From positions 1-55,822 of the forward strand of contig CAMUBZ010000006.1 of NCBI GenBank assembly GCA_947087275.1: a stretch of DNA of 55,822 nt, read 5' to 3'. The notes under the pieces are model-generated. The model was not told the origin of the DNA, did not search any database, and saw only the letters and a list, made by a program, of their open reading frames with translations. This document shows, piece after piece, positions 26,508 to 35,442 of this stretch. Both the position numbers and the translations under genes were made by a program. Source of the DNA: an uncultured Candidatus Saccharibacteria bacterium (GTDB lineage: Bacteria > Patescibacteriota > Saccharimonadia > Saccharimonadales > Saccharimonadaceae). The number at the start of each line of letters is the position of its first letter. Within the stretch, counting starts at the first letter, position 1.

Positions 26508-28055
26508 ATGTTTTGGGAATATGCGACTCAGCTTTGGTTGTTTGGATGGCATTTGCAGAGTGCTGCATGGTCAGATTTATGGAGTTGTATAGTGGAGGGA
26601 ATAGATTGGTTGGCGGAGCAGATTTCGGAATCAGCGTTGATTGCGGTGCCTGCAATTACTGTGGCTATTCTGTTGCCGCTAGCGATCTTTTTGGCGGATA
26701 AAAGTGAGACTCGATATTCTTTTGATAAGAATGTAATTTTCCGTAAGGTGCTCTTGTTCAAAATCTTTATTCCAACGATTTTGGTAGTTTCTGGGCTATT
26801 GTTGTTTAATTGTAAAATATTATCTCTGTTAGGAGTGGTGGTTTTGTTGATTGAATCGGCTGCAATTTTGACGAGAACTTATCGCTGGTTTTGCGCATAT
26901 GATGAGCCAAGGAATGGTAAAAATTATAGACAAAACTTGCGGCTGGGCTTTTTGGATGGTATAAAATCAAAGGATGAACTGTTGACGACTTGGGAGCTGA
27001 TTTTGTCGGATGAGAATTTATCTCAGAAAAATCAGACTGGTCTGGTGGAGGCTTTTATTAGGGCTGTACAGCGGATTGAAGATGATGACTGTAAAAGTGC
27101 AACGTCGACATTGCTACGTCAAATGAATGCAAATCTTGAAAAAATTAATTTTTATAATATAGAAGTATTTTGTAATTTGGTAAGATTTGCGGGTGATTAT
27201 TATCAGCAAGAGTGTGCGTTTAGAGAGAATAATGACAGGCCAGTGCCACCGTATGGATTGCGAGAGCTGTTGATACAACTGCTACATATGTCACTTGAAG
27301 AAAAGGGGCAGGCGCATGTTTTGCAATATTTCTTCTTTAATGAACTAGATAAAGTGCTAGGAGATGTGGCGTCAGGGCTTGATGAATTTATGGGGGATTT
27401 GTTGGGAGGTCTTGAGAGAAGTACAGTGAGTATTTTTAACTTATGGCAATATGGTGGTAAGTTCTTCAAAAAATTGGTGGTAACTGAGGAAAAATTGCAG
27501 CGCGAGGAAAGTAATGCCAAAACGGTGTTTCGTGTATATAAGCGCTATATGACTGAAAAGTTTATGAGGATAGAGGATCTCAATGATCGTCAAGTGCGAG
27601 TATTGGAAAAGGTGACGGAGCAGATTTTGCAAGAGGTTGATCCGCGGTTGTGGTTGAGTTTGATGAGCTTTTCCTGGATGGGGTCTTGGGAGACGTTGGA
27701 AGGTAAGGACGCTTTGTATTCAATGATTGTGTCGTGGTGCAAGATCAAAAAGGTGCTTGGTTTTTGTGGGAGAACGCATATAGTTTCTGTGACTGGTAAT
27801 GAGGCGGAAATGGGCAGGAAAATGGCTGATATTGATAGGGCAGAGTGGAAAGAGACAACGTTGCTGGCGATGCGGATATTGCCTTGGCTAGCGAAAGATC
27901 AAGAGCGGAGAAAGATCTTGATGGCGATTGGGCAAATTCGAGAGGATAAGTTTCTCGGTGAGAATAGGAATTCATATGAGTACGCGCGATTGGACGAACT
28001 AGAGTGGTGTATGCGTAAGGTTAAAGAGGCCTTGGATAATGGTGGGGAAGAATAG
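26508..28055 (+). CDS. Membrane-anchored protein, function unknown
   Basis: 515 aa from this ATG. Three hydrophobic segments lie in the first ~130 residues, the last pair separated by a short turn (LLLFNCKILSLLG). A long soluble domain of about 380 residues, helical and acidic, follows. TATAAT at 26495-26500 lies 7 nt before the ATG; ATG 26499 and TTG 26472 are in frame but overlap or precede the box. No family recognised. Followed by a bidirectional terminator at 28092-28126. Confidence 0.6.
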   Translation: MFWEYATQLWLFGWHLQSAAWSDLWSCIVEGIDWLAEQISESALIAVPAITVAILLPLAIFLADKSETRYSFDKNVIFRKVLLFKIFIPTILVVSGLLLFNCKILSLLGVVVLLIESAAILTRTYRWFCAYDEPRNGKNYRQNLRLGFLDGIKSKDELLTTWELILSDENLSQKNQTGLVEAFIRAVQRIEDDDCKSATSTLLRQMNANLEKINFYNIEVFCNLVRFAGDYYQQECAFRENNDRPVPPYGLRELLIQLLHMSLEEKGQAHVLQYFFFNELDKVLGDVASGLDEFMGDLLGGLERSTVSIFNLWQYGGKFFKKLVVTEEKLQREESNAKTVFRVYKRYMTEKFMRIEDLNDRQVRVLEKVTEQILQEVDPRLWLSLMSFSWMGSWETLEGKDALYSMIVSWCKIKKVLGFCGRTHIVSVTGNEAEMGRKMADIDRAEWKETTLLAMRILPWLAKDQERRKILMAIGQIREDKFLGENRNSYEYARLDELEWCMRKVKEALDNGGEE

Positions 28056-28091
28056 CCGACTTTGGTTCTCGAACCTCGAAATTGACAACCA

Positions 28092-28126
28092 AAAATGCGT
28101 CTTTTATCTCTGTAAAGACGCATTTT
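28092..28126. terminator. Bidirectional terminator
   Basis: Perfect 13-bp stem AAAATGCGTCTTT / AAAGACGCATTTT with A and T tracts on both sides. It serves gene 26508-28055 on the plus strand and tRNA-Val on the minus strand. Confidence 0.85.
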
Positions 28127-28157
28127 CTGGGCTATTATCAACCGATGATTTCATTCT

Positions 28158-28234
28158 TGGTGAGTCGCGAGGGGCTCGAACCCCCGACCTTCTCGGTGTA
28201 AACGAGACGCTCTAGCCAACTGAGCTAGCGACTC
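28158..28234 (-). tRNA. tRNA-Val(TAC)
   Basis: Cloverleaf on the minus strand: acceptor GAGTCGC/GCGACTC, D-arm with AGCTCAGTTGGC, anticodon loop TTTACAC (anticodon TAC, valine), T-arm GGTTCGAGCCC, discriminator A and an encoded CCA. Confidence 0.95.
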
Positions 28235-28296
28235 ATGTGGTTATTATAGCATAGAATGTTGATTGGTGTAAGATTCTCATTTTACATATCCACATC

Positions 28297-28506
28297 CTAC
28301 ATACCTAATACAGTACTAAGGCAGCGGAGGGGGAAACCAACCCAACGTAAATTGTTGTTTGATGGCGCTATATTGCTATCGGTAAGTGCAAAATAATCAG
28401 CATAATTAGATGTAGAAAACGCTCGTGATGCCCACCAGCCACTACTAGTGCCTGCGTGCCTAAAAATACCAGTAGCCATAGTTATGTTGAAGAGCCCGCT
28501 GCGCAC
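28297..28506 (-). pseudogene. Silent FISUMP 3'-end cassette 5
   Basis: Encodes VRSGLFNITMATGIF...FPLRCLSTVLGM-stop, with SGWWASR in the centre. Head-to-head with cassette 6: their GTGCGCAGCGG starts form a 12-bp inverted repeat with a 14-bp spacer (28497-28534). Downstream, only TATGTAGGAT and a short TATGTA echo remain of the usual tail. Confidence 0.75.
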
Positions 28507-28522
28507 GCAAGGGCTTTACTTC

Positions 28523-28729
28523 GTGCGCAGCGGGTATATTTTTCTGCCTAGTACTAATGGGACTTTGAATGGTAGCGGTTTAGGTAGTGCGTGGTGGTCA
28601 ACGCGTTCGTATGTGTCAGCAAGTTCCGCGTATGACTTAGTCCTCAATACAAGTGTTGCTGTTTCGCACAATAGTAGTCGTTGTGATGCTCGCCCCCTCC
28701 GCTGCCTTAGTACTGTATTAGGTATGTAG
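28523..28729 (+). pseudogene. Silent FISUMP 3'-end cassette 6
   Basis: Encodes VRSGYIFLPSTNGTL...RPLRCLSTVLGM-stop, with SAWWSTRS and SAYDLVL. The tail has a terminator hairpin GGAACCGAGT/ACTCGGTTCC, then the conserved block cut short at GTAGTGAT. There it merges with the -10 box of the YgjV-like gene. Confidence 0.75.
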
Positions 28730-28806
28730 GAGTATGAGAGAAGGAACCGAGTAAACTCGGTTCCTTCCGAATCGACACCCATACCACAGAACGTAGTGAT
28801 ATAATA
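28730..28806 (+). repeat. Cassette 6 tail fused to the next promoter
   Basis: Holds TATGTAGGAG, the perfect hairpin GGAACCGAGTAAACTCGGTTCC-type stem (28744-28768) and CCCATACCACAGAACGTAGTGAT. The expected GTGGCTATG half is missing and replaced by ATAATA, which completes a TATAAT (28800-28805). Confidence 0.7.
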
Positions 28807-28812
28807 ATGTTT

Positions 28813-29391
28813 ATGAATATTACTTGGACATATATTTGGTCACAGATTTTTACGCTGGTTGAATATGGCTTGCTTGGGGCAACATATTTTGCAAAACATC
28901 GTAAATTGGTCGTGATTTTGGATACGATTTCGATGGCGGCGGGGATTGTGGCTTATATCCTCTTGGGCGCGGATTTGGGCCTAGCGATGTCGGTGGTGAT
29001 TTTGCTAGCCAATTTTTATTATCTTTATGATGAGGGGCGGCGAGGGAAGAACCACAAATTAAAATTGCGTGATTATGTCTTTTTAGCGTTGGTGCTTGCT
29101 ATCATTGCAGGGCTTGCGGTGTGGACCTATGACGGTCCGCTTAGTTTATTGTCGGTGGCGGCTACGGTGCTCTATGAAATTTCGATTTGGCAGAACAATA
29201 CCAAGGTGTATAAATTTTTGGGTATTCCGGTGGCGCTGTGTTGGATGCTGTATAATATTTTTATTTTCTCGGTGGCGGGGATTCTATCCGAAGGCATTAT
29301 CTTTTTGGCGGCAGTAATTGGCTATTTGCGCGAATATCAGGCAGAAAAATTGCGCAGACTGAAGCGTCTTAGGCGCAAGAAACGCAAATAA
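28813..29391 (+). CDS. YgjV-like inner-membrane protein
   Basis: 192 aa with about six or seven hydrophobic segments and a very basic C-terminus (LRRLKRLRRKKRK). The arrangement resembles the YgjV family of small inner-membrane proteins, whose function is unknown. TATAAT ends 7 nt before this ATG, implying leaderless translation; an ATG at 28807 is too close to the box. Confidence 0.6.
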   Translation: MNITWTYIWSQIFTLVEYGLLGATYFAKHRKLVVILDTISMAAGIVAYILLGADLGLAMSVVILLANFYYLYDEGRRGKNHKLKLRDYVFLALVLAIIAGLAVWTYDGPLSLLSVAATVLYEISIWQNNTKVYKFLGIPVALCWMLYNIFIFSVAGILSEGIIFLAAVIGYLREYQAEKLRRLKRLRRKKRK

Positions 29392-29452
29392 GCCGTGGTA
29401 TAATTGAGGTATTATAGGGGAGGTGTAGGTTCTTTGGAAGGGAGGAGGATTT

Positions 29453-30199
29453 ATGCTACCAAATTCAATGAATGAAGGCTATTATGGAAGATTGTTCCCG
29501 GCGGATAAGATGTATGTCTATGTGAGTGGGGTGGTGACTGGCGCAAAGATGAAAGAAAGTATGCGGGCTTTGCCTTATATGCGTGAGATGCACGCCAACA
29601 GCGCACCGCGTAAAGATGGGCAGAGATACGAGGTGCATCCATTGAGCATGGCGTGCTATGCTGTGTCATTGATGACGACTTTTGGAGAGCAATCTTGCAT
29701 CAATGACACTACTATTGCAACGATTTTATTGCATGACGTACCAGAGGAAACGAATACTGCAGTGGAAAGTTTACCGTTTAGTGATGCGGTAAGACATGGT
29801 GTAAAATATATGACGGTTTCTGAGCGATTCCCGGGTGAAACGAAATTCGAGCAAAAGCGGCGTTATGCTAATGAGTTGCTGGAAGACCCACATTCGGTAA
29901 TTTGTAAAGGTGTGGATATGTATTATAATCTCTCGACGATGCTTCCGAGTTTTGCGGAGGAGCGAATTCGGAAGAATGTCGTCGAAGCGGATATGTTGAG
30001 GATGCCGGTGCTGAAACAGGCCAAAAATAGATACCCTGAGTTGCGACCGGTTTTGTGGGTTTTGAGGGAAAATATTACGATGCTATTGCATGTTTACGCG
30101 ATGCAATACAAGGTAAAATTGACAGACCCTAACTTCGTTAATCCACCAGATGCGAGAGATTACTCATATTTGATTACGGGCGCAGAACCCGTTGGCTAG
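29453..30199 (+). CDS. HD-domain hydrolase, RelA/SpoT-like
   Basis: 248 aa. The metal-binding pattern H...HD...D is visible: VHPLSMACYAV, TILLHDVPEETNT and CKGVDMYYNLS. The EET after HD and the ADRLHNL-like VDMYYNL match (p)ppGpp hydrolase HD domains (SpoT, MESH1). No synthetase or TGS domain follows, so it would be a hydrolase-only protein. GGGAGGAGG lies 6 nt before the ATG. Substrate is inferred from the motif set only. Confidence 0.6.
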   Translation: MLPNSMNEGYYGRLFPADKMYVYVSGVVTGAKMKESMRALPYMREMHANSAPRKDGQRYEVHPLSMACYAVSLMTTFGEQSCINDTTIATILLHDVPEETNTAVESLPFSDAVRHGVKYMTVSERFPGETKFEQKRRYANELLEDPHSVICKGVDMYYNLSTMLPSFAEERIRKNVVEADMLRMPVLKQAKNRYPELRPVLWVLRENITMLLHVYAMQYKVKLTDPNFVNPPDARDYSYLITGAEPVG

Positions 30200-30316
30200 A
30201 GAGTTGTGCATAAAGATTTAGCCTCCCCTATGTGAAAGGCTGCCAGGGAATGGTGGCTTTTTGCAGATGTTAAATGTGCTACAATGTATTTATATTATCC
30301 AAACGGAGGGAACAAA

Positions 30317-30796
30317 ATGGCAGAGATTAAGGAATTTCATGGCACAGGCGAGTCGGCGGTGCGCCCAGACAAGCCGATGACGGACCGTCAGGTTGTGGTG
30401 GTTGTGATGAAGCACCCGACGGAGGAGAAATATTTATGTATGCAGAACAAGAAGTTTGGCTGGATTGACTTTGTAATGGGCGGCATTGAAGGCGAGGAAA
30501 CTCCTCTGGAGGCCGCAGCAAGGGAATTGGACGAAGAAACTGGTTATACGGATTATGAGTTTGCAGGGGAATTGTCGGAAGTTTATTATGATAATTTCTA
30601 CGCCGCACACAAGGATGTGAATCGCCATATTGAAGTGCATACGGTTTATGGTAAGTTAAATAGCCTTGAACAAAAAGAGCGCACCCAGGAAGAACAGGAT
30701 ATCGCTGATATTTTGTGGATTGATGTGGCGGAGTTGCCAGAAAAATTACATACTGATGCGCATCGGTGGGATTTGGAACGCGTTTTGGCAGCCTAA
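30317..30796 (+). CDS. NUDIX hydrolase
   Basis: 159 aa. The Nudix box is complete: GGIEGEETPLEAAARELDEETGY-type, with G, the first Glu, then RELDEE and G in register (about 56-78). It hydrolyses a nucleoside diphosphate linked to another moiety; the substrate cannot be told. GGAGG lies 7 nt before the ATG at 30317; an in-frame start at 30284 lies upstream of this site. A terminator follows at 30811-30838. Confidence 0.85.
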   Translation: MAEIKEFHGTGESAVRPDKPMTDRQVVVVVMKHPTEEKYLCMQNKKFGWIDFVMGGIEGEETPLEAAARELDEETGYTDYEFAGELSEVYYDNFYAAHKDVNRHIEVHTVYGKLNSLEQKERTQEEQDIADILWIDVAELPEKLHTDAHRWDLERVLAA

Positions 30797-30810
30797 TTAT
30801 GGTGAATATA

Positions 30811-30838
30811 AAAGTGAGGTGCAGGGGCCTCACTTTTT
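30811..30838 (+). terminator. Terminator between NUDIX gene and thrS
   Basis: AAAGTGAGG / CCTCACTTT stem with an 8-nt loop and a T5 run. TATAAT for thrS begins 4-5 nt after it. Confidence 0.8.
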
Positions 30839-30882
30839 GTGGTATAATATATAGATAAATTAATCTCAAGAAAGGATAAAGT

Positions 30883-32658
30883 ATGGATGTCTCGAACGAA
30901 CAGACCGAAAAAATGCGCCATACGCTCAGCCATGTAATGGCCGCGGCGGTGCGGGAGCTTTATCCAACAACAACTTTTGGGATTGGTCCAGCCATCGAGA
31001 ATGGCTTCTATTACGATATTGATTTTGGTGACACCAAGATTTCGGATGCAGATTTAGCCAAAATTGAGAAGAAGATGCGAGGGATTATTGCGCGGGGGTG
31101 CGAAATGCGTCGGCGTGAGGTTCCACGGGATGAGGCCTTGGCTTGGGCTAAGGAGAATGGTCAGAAGTACAAGGAAGAGCTGATTACCGAGTTGCCTGAG
31201 GGTGAGGCGATTACATTTTATGATTTGGTTGACCCGAAGAGTGGTGAGGTCTTGTTTGCGGATCTCTGCAAGGGACCGCACGTAGAGAACTTGCAGGAAA
31301 TTGGCGCGTGGAAGTTGGATCGGATTGCGGGTGCATACTGGCGAGGTGACGAGAAGCGCGCAATGCTCACTCGTCTTTATGGTTTGGCGTTTGCTACTGA
31401 GGAAGAGTTGGATGAATATTTGGCACAGCAGGAAGAAGCCAAGAAACGTGATCACCGCAAATTGGGCAAGGAACTGGATCTGTTTGCCTTTTCGGATTTG
31501 GTAGGTTCTGGTTTACCGTTATTTACTCCACGTGGCACAATTTTGCGTGATATGTTGAATGATTTGGCGCAGGGTTATCGGGTGCGTTGTGGCTATCGCA
31601 AGGTATGTATTCCACACATTGCGAATGTGGATTTATATAAGACTTCTGGTCACTATCAGAAGTTCCCAGAACTTCTGCAATTTGTGAGCCAAGAGTCAGG
31701 TGATAATTTGGCGGTCAAACCGGTGAGTTGTCCGCACCACACGCAGATTTTTGCGAGTGCGCCACGTAGTTATAAGGAATTGCCGGTTAAATATCTTGAG
31801 ACTACGATGGTGTATCGTGATGAGCGCAAAGGGGAACTAGGCGGTTTGAGCCGGGTGCGAGCGATTACGCAGGATGATTCACATGTCTTTTGTACGGAAG
31901 ATCAAGTCGAGCAAGTTTTTGGTGAGTTGATTGAAAGCGCTAAGGATTTGTATAAAAAAGTTGGTATGAAGTTGAGTTTACGCCTCAGTTTTCGTGATGA
32001 CGGCGACGGCTATATCGGTGATGAACAGATGTGGGAAAAAGCACAAGTGGCGATTGAGCGTATGGCGAAGAAGTTTGAGATGGAATATACGATTGGTTTG
32101 GGTGAGGCGGCAATGTATGGGCCTAAGATGGACTTTATGGCCGAAGATGCGATGGGGCGTAAGTGGCAACTTGCTACAGTGCAGCTAGATTATGCGATGC
32201 CAGACCGGTTTGGCCTAGAATATACTGATACTGATGGTGCAAAGAAAACGCCGATTATGGTGCACTGTGCGCTGCTCGGGGCGATTGAACGCTTTATGAG
32301 CATCTTTATTGAACATACAGCAGGTTGGTTCCCATTATGGTGCGCACCAGAGCAAGTGCGTGTGTTGACCGTGAATGATAAAGCCGAAGATTATGTGTGT
32401 GAGGTGTCTGAGGTGTTAAGGGGCGTGGTCTTGCAAGAGCCGGTAAAGAATAATGAGCTACGCTTTGAAATCGATCGAAGTGATGATAGTTTAGGCAAGA
32501 AGATTAAGCGTGCCACCGAGATGAAGATTCCAGTAGTCTTGATTGTGGGCGAGAAGGATGCAGCCGATAAGGTTGTGAGCGTACGGACGCGCGACGGGGA
32601 AGAAAAGGTGAAACTAGGCGATTTGGTAGGGTGGCTAAAGGATTTTGGTGAAGTTTGA
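30883..32658 (+). CDS. thrS: Threonyl-tRNA synthetase without TGS domain
   Basis: 591 aa. It charges tRNA-Thr. The N-terminal TGS domain is absent; the protein begins at the editing domain (HTLSHVMAAAV, then CKGPHV, the zinc-like HxxxH and C..H motif). Class II motif 1 to 3 follow, with VSCPHH where MNCPGH is usual, YRDERKGELGGLSRVR, and the C-terminal anticodon-binding domain. AAAGGA lies upstream of the ATG and TATAAT at 30842. It overlaps miaA by 11 bp. Confidence 0.96.
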   Translation: MDVSNEQTEKMRHTLSHVMAAAVRELYPTTTFGIGPAIENGFYYDIDFGDTKISDADLAKIEKKMRGIIARGCEMRRREVPRDEALAWAKENGQKYKEELITELPEGEAITFYDLVDPKSGEVLFADLCKGPHVENLQEIGAWKLDRIAGAYWRGDEKRAMLTRLYGLAFATEEELDEYLAQQEEAKKRDHRKLGKELDLFAFSDLVGSGLPLFTPRGTILRDMLNDLAQGYRVRCGYRKVCIPHIANVDLYKTSGHYQKFPELLQFVSQESGDNLAVKPVSCPHHTQIFASAPRSYKELPVKYLETTMVYRDERKGELGGLSRVRAITQDDSHVFCTEDQVEQVFGELIESAKDLYKKVGMKLSLRLSFRDDGDGYIGDEQMWEKAQVAIERMAKKFEMEYTIGLGEAAMYGPKMDFMAEDAMGRKWQLATVQLDYAMPDRFGLEYTDTDGAKKTPIMVHCALLGAIERFMSIFIEHTAGWFPLWCAPEQVRVLTVNDKAEDYVCEVSEVLRGVVLQEPVKNNELRFEIDRSDDSLGKKIKRATEMKIPVVLIVGEKDAADKVVSVRTRDGEEKVKLGDLVGWLKDFGEV

Positions 32659-33391
32659 TAAAACCATCGTTATCTTGGGGCCGACGGCAAGCGGCAAGAC
32701 TGGGGTGAGCATCGAAATTGCCAAGAAAATCGGCGGAGAGATAATCTCTGCCGATTCGCGTGCGATTTATCAGGGGATGGAGATTGGCACCGCGGCTCCG
32801 TCAATAGAGGAGCAGGCAGGAGTGCCACATTATGGCATTGGGATAGTACATCCAGATCAGCGGTTCACGGTGGCGGATTGGAAACAGTTTGCCGAAACCA
32901 AGATTGCTGAGATTCGGGCACGTGGCAAAATCCCGATGGTGGTGGGCGGTACGGGCCTTTATATCGACGCTTTGATTTATGATTATCACTTTACGGATGA
33001 AAAAAAACTTGATCAAAGTGATCGCACGGAGATGTGTGCAAATTATTTAACCATAGGGATTAAATGGTCACCCGAACAACTACGTGAGCGTATTACTCAG
33101 CGGGCGGACAAATTATTTGTACAGGATTTGTATACAGAAACTGAAAAATTGGTCGAGCAGTACAACTGGAATACTCAAGCAATGAAGAGCAATATTTACC
33201 AGTTTGCTTGGGGTTATTTGCAGGGTGAGTACAATTTGGAAGAGGCGAAAAAATTATTTGTTCTAGACGATTGGCATTTGGCCAAACGGCAGTTAACTTG
33301 GTTCAAACGGAACAAAAATATTAAGTGGCTGCCACTTGCCGAAGTTGAGTCATATGTGCTAAAATGTATACAGGATGAGCAAGGAAGATAG
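32648..33391 (+). CDS. miaA: tRNA dimethylallyltransferase, short form
   Basis: 247 aa, shorter than the usual ~300. It adds an isopentenyl group to A37 of tRNAs reading UNN codons. The P-loop is GPTASGKT (about 11-18), followed by EIISADSRAIYQGMEIGTA and VVGGTGLYIDAL, the diagnostic order. The C-terminal part is reduced but keeps LAKRQLTWFKR. GTG at 32648 is chosen; TTG at 32645 is equally possible. It overlaps both neighbours. Confidence 0.92.
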   Translation: MKFDKTIVILGPTASGKTGVSIEIAKKIGGEIISADSRAIYQGMEIGTAAPSIEEQAGVPHYGIGIVHPDQRFTVADWKQFAETKIAEIRARGKIPMVVGGTGLYIDALIYDYHFTDEKKLDQSDRTEMCANYLTIGIKWSPEQLRERITQRADKLFVQDLYTETEKLVEQYNWNTQAMKSNIYQFAWGYLQGEYNLEEAKKLFVLDDWHLAKRQLTWFKRNKNIKWLPLAEVESYVLKCIQDEQGR

Positions 33392-34013
33392 CACACCAAT
33401 CGAAAAATTATTCGGCTCGAAGACTCGGGCAAAGTTGCTGGAACTTTTCTTCTCAAATACTTCCAAGTCGTACTATGTGCGTGAAATTACGCGTGTGATT
33501 GAGGAGCAGATCAACTCTGTGCGGCGTGAGTTGCTGAACCTAGAAGGGATCGGCATCGTTAAGTCAGACACTTATGATAATAAAGTGTATTATTCAGCCA
33601 ACATGAAGAGCCCGTATGCGCATGCGTTTCAAGAGATTTTCTCTCCGCATCGTGCGGTAGTGACGCCAGGCAGCAATAATACGATTGAGGTGCATCGGGT
33701 GCTGCGTCGCACCAATAACTGGGAAGAGGTTATTCGTCCAGTGGAGAAGTACCTCAAGGCTTTGATTGTGATTAATCGGTTTCCGGGCCAAGATGGCTTG
33801 GATATGCTGATTGTGGGGGATGATAGCACCAAGAAGTTGTCGCGTTGGGCTGAGGTGGTCGAGAAGCGCCAGGGTCGGCCGATGAATTACGTCATAATGA
33901 GCCGTGATGATTATCTGTATCGTCGCAGCGTGCGTGATAAGTTTATTGCGGAAGTTTTGGAAATGGAAATTGCCGAATTATATGATCCAGAAAAATTGGT
34001 ACACCCAGAATAA
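33375..34013 (+). CDS. Winged-helix regulator with nucleotidyltransferase-like C-terminus
   Basis: 212 aa. The first ~75 residues form a winged helix (FGSKTRAKLLELFFSNTSKSYYVREITRVIEEQINSVRREL region, with the recognition helix near 45-60). The C-terminal half has ALIVINRF and LDMLIVGDD, similar to a nucleotidyltransferase-like sensor fold but without the full catalytic GS...D-x-D set. TAAAAT lies 9 nt before the ATG inside miaA. Targets unknown. Confidence 0.65.
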   Translation: MSKEDSTPIEKLFGSKTRAKLLELFFSNTSKSYYVREITRVIEEQINSVRRELLNLEGIGIVKSDTYDNKVYYSANMKSPYAHAFQEIFSPHRAVVTPGSNNTIEVHRVLRRTNNWEEVIRPVEKYLKALIVINRFPGQDGLDMLIVGDDSTKKLSRWAEVVEKRQGRPMNYVIMSRDDYLYRRSVRDKFIAEVLEMEIAELYDPEKLVHPE

Positions 34014-34028
34014 TAGATAAGGAGGAAT

Positions 34029-34484
34029 ATGTTTGAAATCGAGAGTAAAGACCAAGATATTATCGTGATCAATACAAAAACCACATCAATCAAGTTTGAT
34101 CTAGCGAACGAGACGATTGATGCGAACCTTGAAGTCGGCAAGATTGTTGGTCCAGGTGAATTTGAGATTGGTGAAGTGGCGATTCGGGGGATTGCGGTCG
34201 GGGGTGACAAGACGATTTATGATGCCGTGATGAATAATGTGCACGTGGGGATTATTGGTGGCGTAGAAGATGCTACGGCGTTGGATGAGTTGGGCGTGTC
34301 AGATATTCTCTGTACATCTTCGGTGCGGGCGGTACGTGAGATTGAGCCCAAGTTGGTGATTGCAATGGGGAACATTGACGGTATGGTGATGGACCTCAAG
34401 GTTTCAGCACGAACGGAGAAGAAGCTGAGGGTAAAGAGCCTAGAATCGTTGCCGGCGACTTTGGAAGTGGTTGCACTAGCATAA
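34029..34484 (+). CDS. Degenerate metallo-beta-lactamase-fold protein
   Basis: 151 aa. GPGEFEIGEVAIRGI, a TIYDAVMNNVHVGIIG strand pair and SDILCTSSVRAVREIEPKLVIAM follow the pattern of the UPF0173-like metallo-beta-lactamase group of CPR genomes. The HxHxDH motif and other metal His residues are missing, so it is unlikely to be a hydrolase. AAGGAGG lies 5-6 nt before the ATG. Call is by pattern and could be wrong. Confidence 0.5.
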   Translation: MFEIESKDQDIIVINTKTTSIKFDLANETIDANLEVGKIVGPGEFEIGEVAIRGIAVGGDKTIYDAVMNNVHVGIIGGVEDATALDELGVSDILCTSSVRAVREIEPKLVIAMGNIDGMVMDLKVSARTEKKLRVKSLESLPATLEVVALA

Positions 34485-34499
34485 GGACGTGTTCTCAAA

Positions 34500-35138
34500 G
34501 TGGCATATTTTACGACATTAGTGATTGCCTTCATAGTTATATTACTTTCTATGATGTTGCACGAGCTGGCGCATGGGTGGGTGGCGTACAAACTGGGGGA
34601 TGACACGGCCAAAACTGAAGGGCGGTTGACGCTGAATCCGTTTAAGCATTTAGACCCAGTGTTGTCCGTGGCGATGCCGCTCTTGTTGTTTCTCTCGGGC
34701 GGGCCGATATTTGGCGGAGCCAAGCCGGTGCCGATTGACACGCGCAAGTTAAAGCACGGAGTGTGGGGGATGGCGTTGGTAGCGATTGCGGGTCCGCTGA
34801 CTAATTTTATCCTGGCATTTTTGGCTTTCTTGCTAGGGCATTTCACGGGCTGGCTGTATGATCCAGGAGTGCTGGGCGCGATTTTGACGGATTTTGTGTT
34901 TATTAATCTTGGTTTTGGGATATTTAATTTGATTCCAATTCCACCACTTGACGGCTCGCGCGTACTGTATGCAGTAGCGCCAGATGGTGTGCGTAATATT
35001 ATGGAAGGTATGGAACGGTGGGGAATTATCTTGGTGATGATATTGGTGATTCTGGTACCGGGGTGGCTTTCGATGATTATGGGTGGAGCAATGAACGGCA
35101 TTTTAGATTTCTTCTACTGGATTGTGGGGGTACGGTAG
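34500..35138 (+). CDS. Site-2 protease family (M50) membrane protease
   Basis: 212 aa. It cleaves membrane-embedded substrates. The zinc motif is HELAHGW in the first transmembrane helix (about 21-27) and the second metal site is NLIPIPPLDGSRV near 145. FGGAKPVPID and the AIAGPLTNF segment are typical of the compact M50 group. The GTG start has AAGGA 10 nt upstream. Substrate unknown. Confidence 0.9.
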   Translation: MAYFTTLVIAFIVILLSMMLHELAHGWVAYKLGDDTAKTEGRLTLNPFKHLDPVLSVAMPLLLFLSGGPIFGGAKPVPIDTRKLKHGVWGMALVAIAGPLTNFILAFLAFLLGHFTGWLYDPGVLGAILTDFVFINLGFGIFNLIPIPPLDGSRVLYAVAPDGVRNIMEGMERWGIILVMILVILVPGWLSMIMGGAMNGILDFFYWIVGVR

Positions 35139-35175
35139 TTTTTTACAAAATAGGCTTGTTTTTGGCGAGACTGTG

Positions 35176-35332
35176 CTATAATAGTAATGTCTAAACCTTT
35201 ACGAGCCTAATTTTGGTTAGTAAATTCAATAAGAACACAGCGATAAGAGTGAAGAAAGCGGCACCGCTTTTAGAATCATTCTTGTTGCTTGGTTCGAAAA
35301 AGGTTTAGACACCCCAGCGGTGTCGCTTTTTG
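35176..35332 (+). ncRNA. Rod-like structured RNA with terminator
   Basis: A TATAAT at about 35176-35181 precedes a 12-bp perfect closing stem, GTCTAAACCTTT / AAAGGTTTAGAC. Inside it CGAGCC/GGTTCG, CAATAAGAA/TTCTTGTTG and AAAGCG/CGCTTT pair in nested order, making one long rod. A second hairpin, GACACC/GGTGTC followed by GCTTTTT (about 35308-35333), ends it. The form is like 6S or SRP-type rods, but I recognise neither consensus. It lies directly upstream of the FISUMP surface gene and could also be its attenuated leader. Confidence 0.6.
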
Positions 35333-35442
35333 TATCGGCAGTAGTTCTTTCTACGACCAAACATGACCTTAAAGTTTGGCAAGCAGACTGCGCATACAAT
35401 ATAGGCGACATCCGGGGTGTCATAAACATAACCGGAGGTAAA

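Noticed and set aside
34217-35101. Long minus-strand frame opposite the M50 protease and the gene before it
   Set aside because: Low-complexity Ser/Pro/Ile-rich translation typical of an antisense frame; the plus-strand genes have clear motifs.
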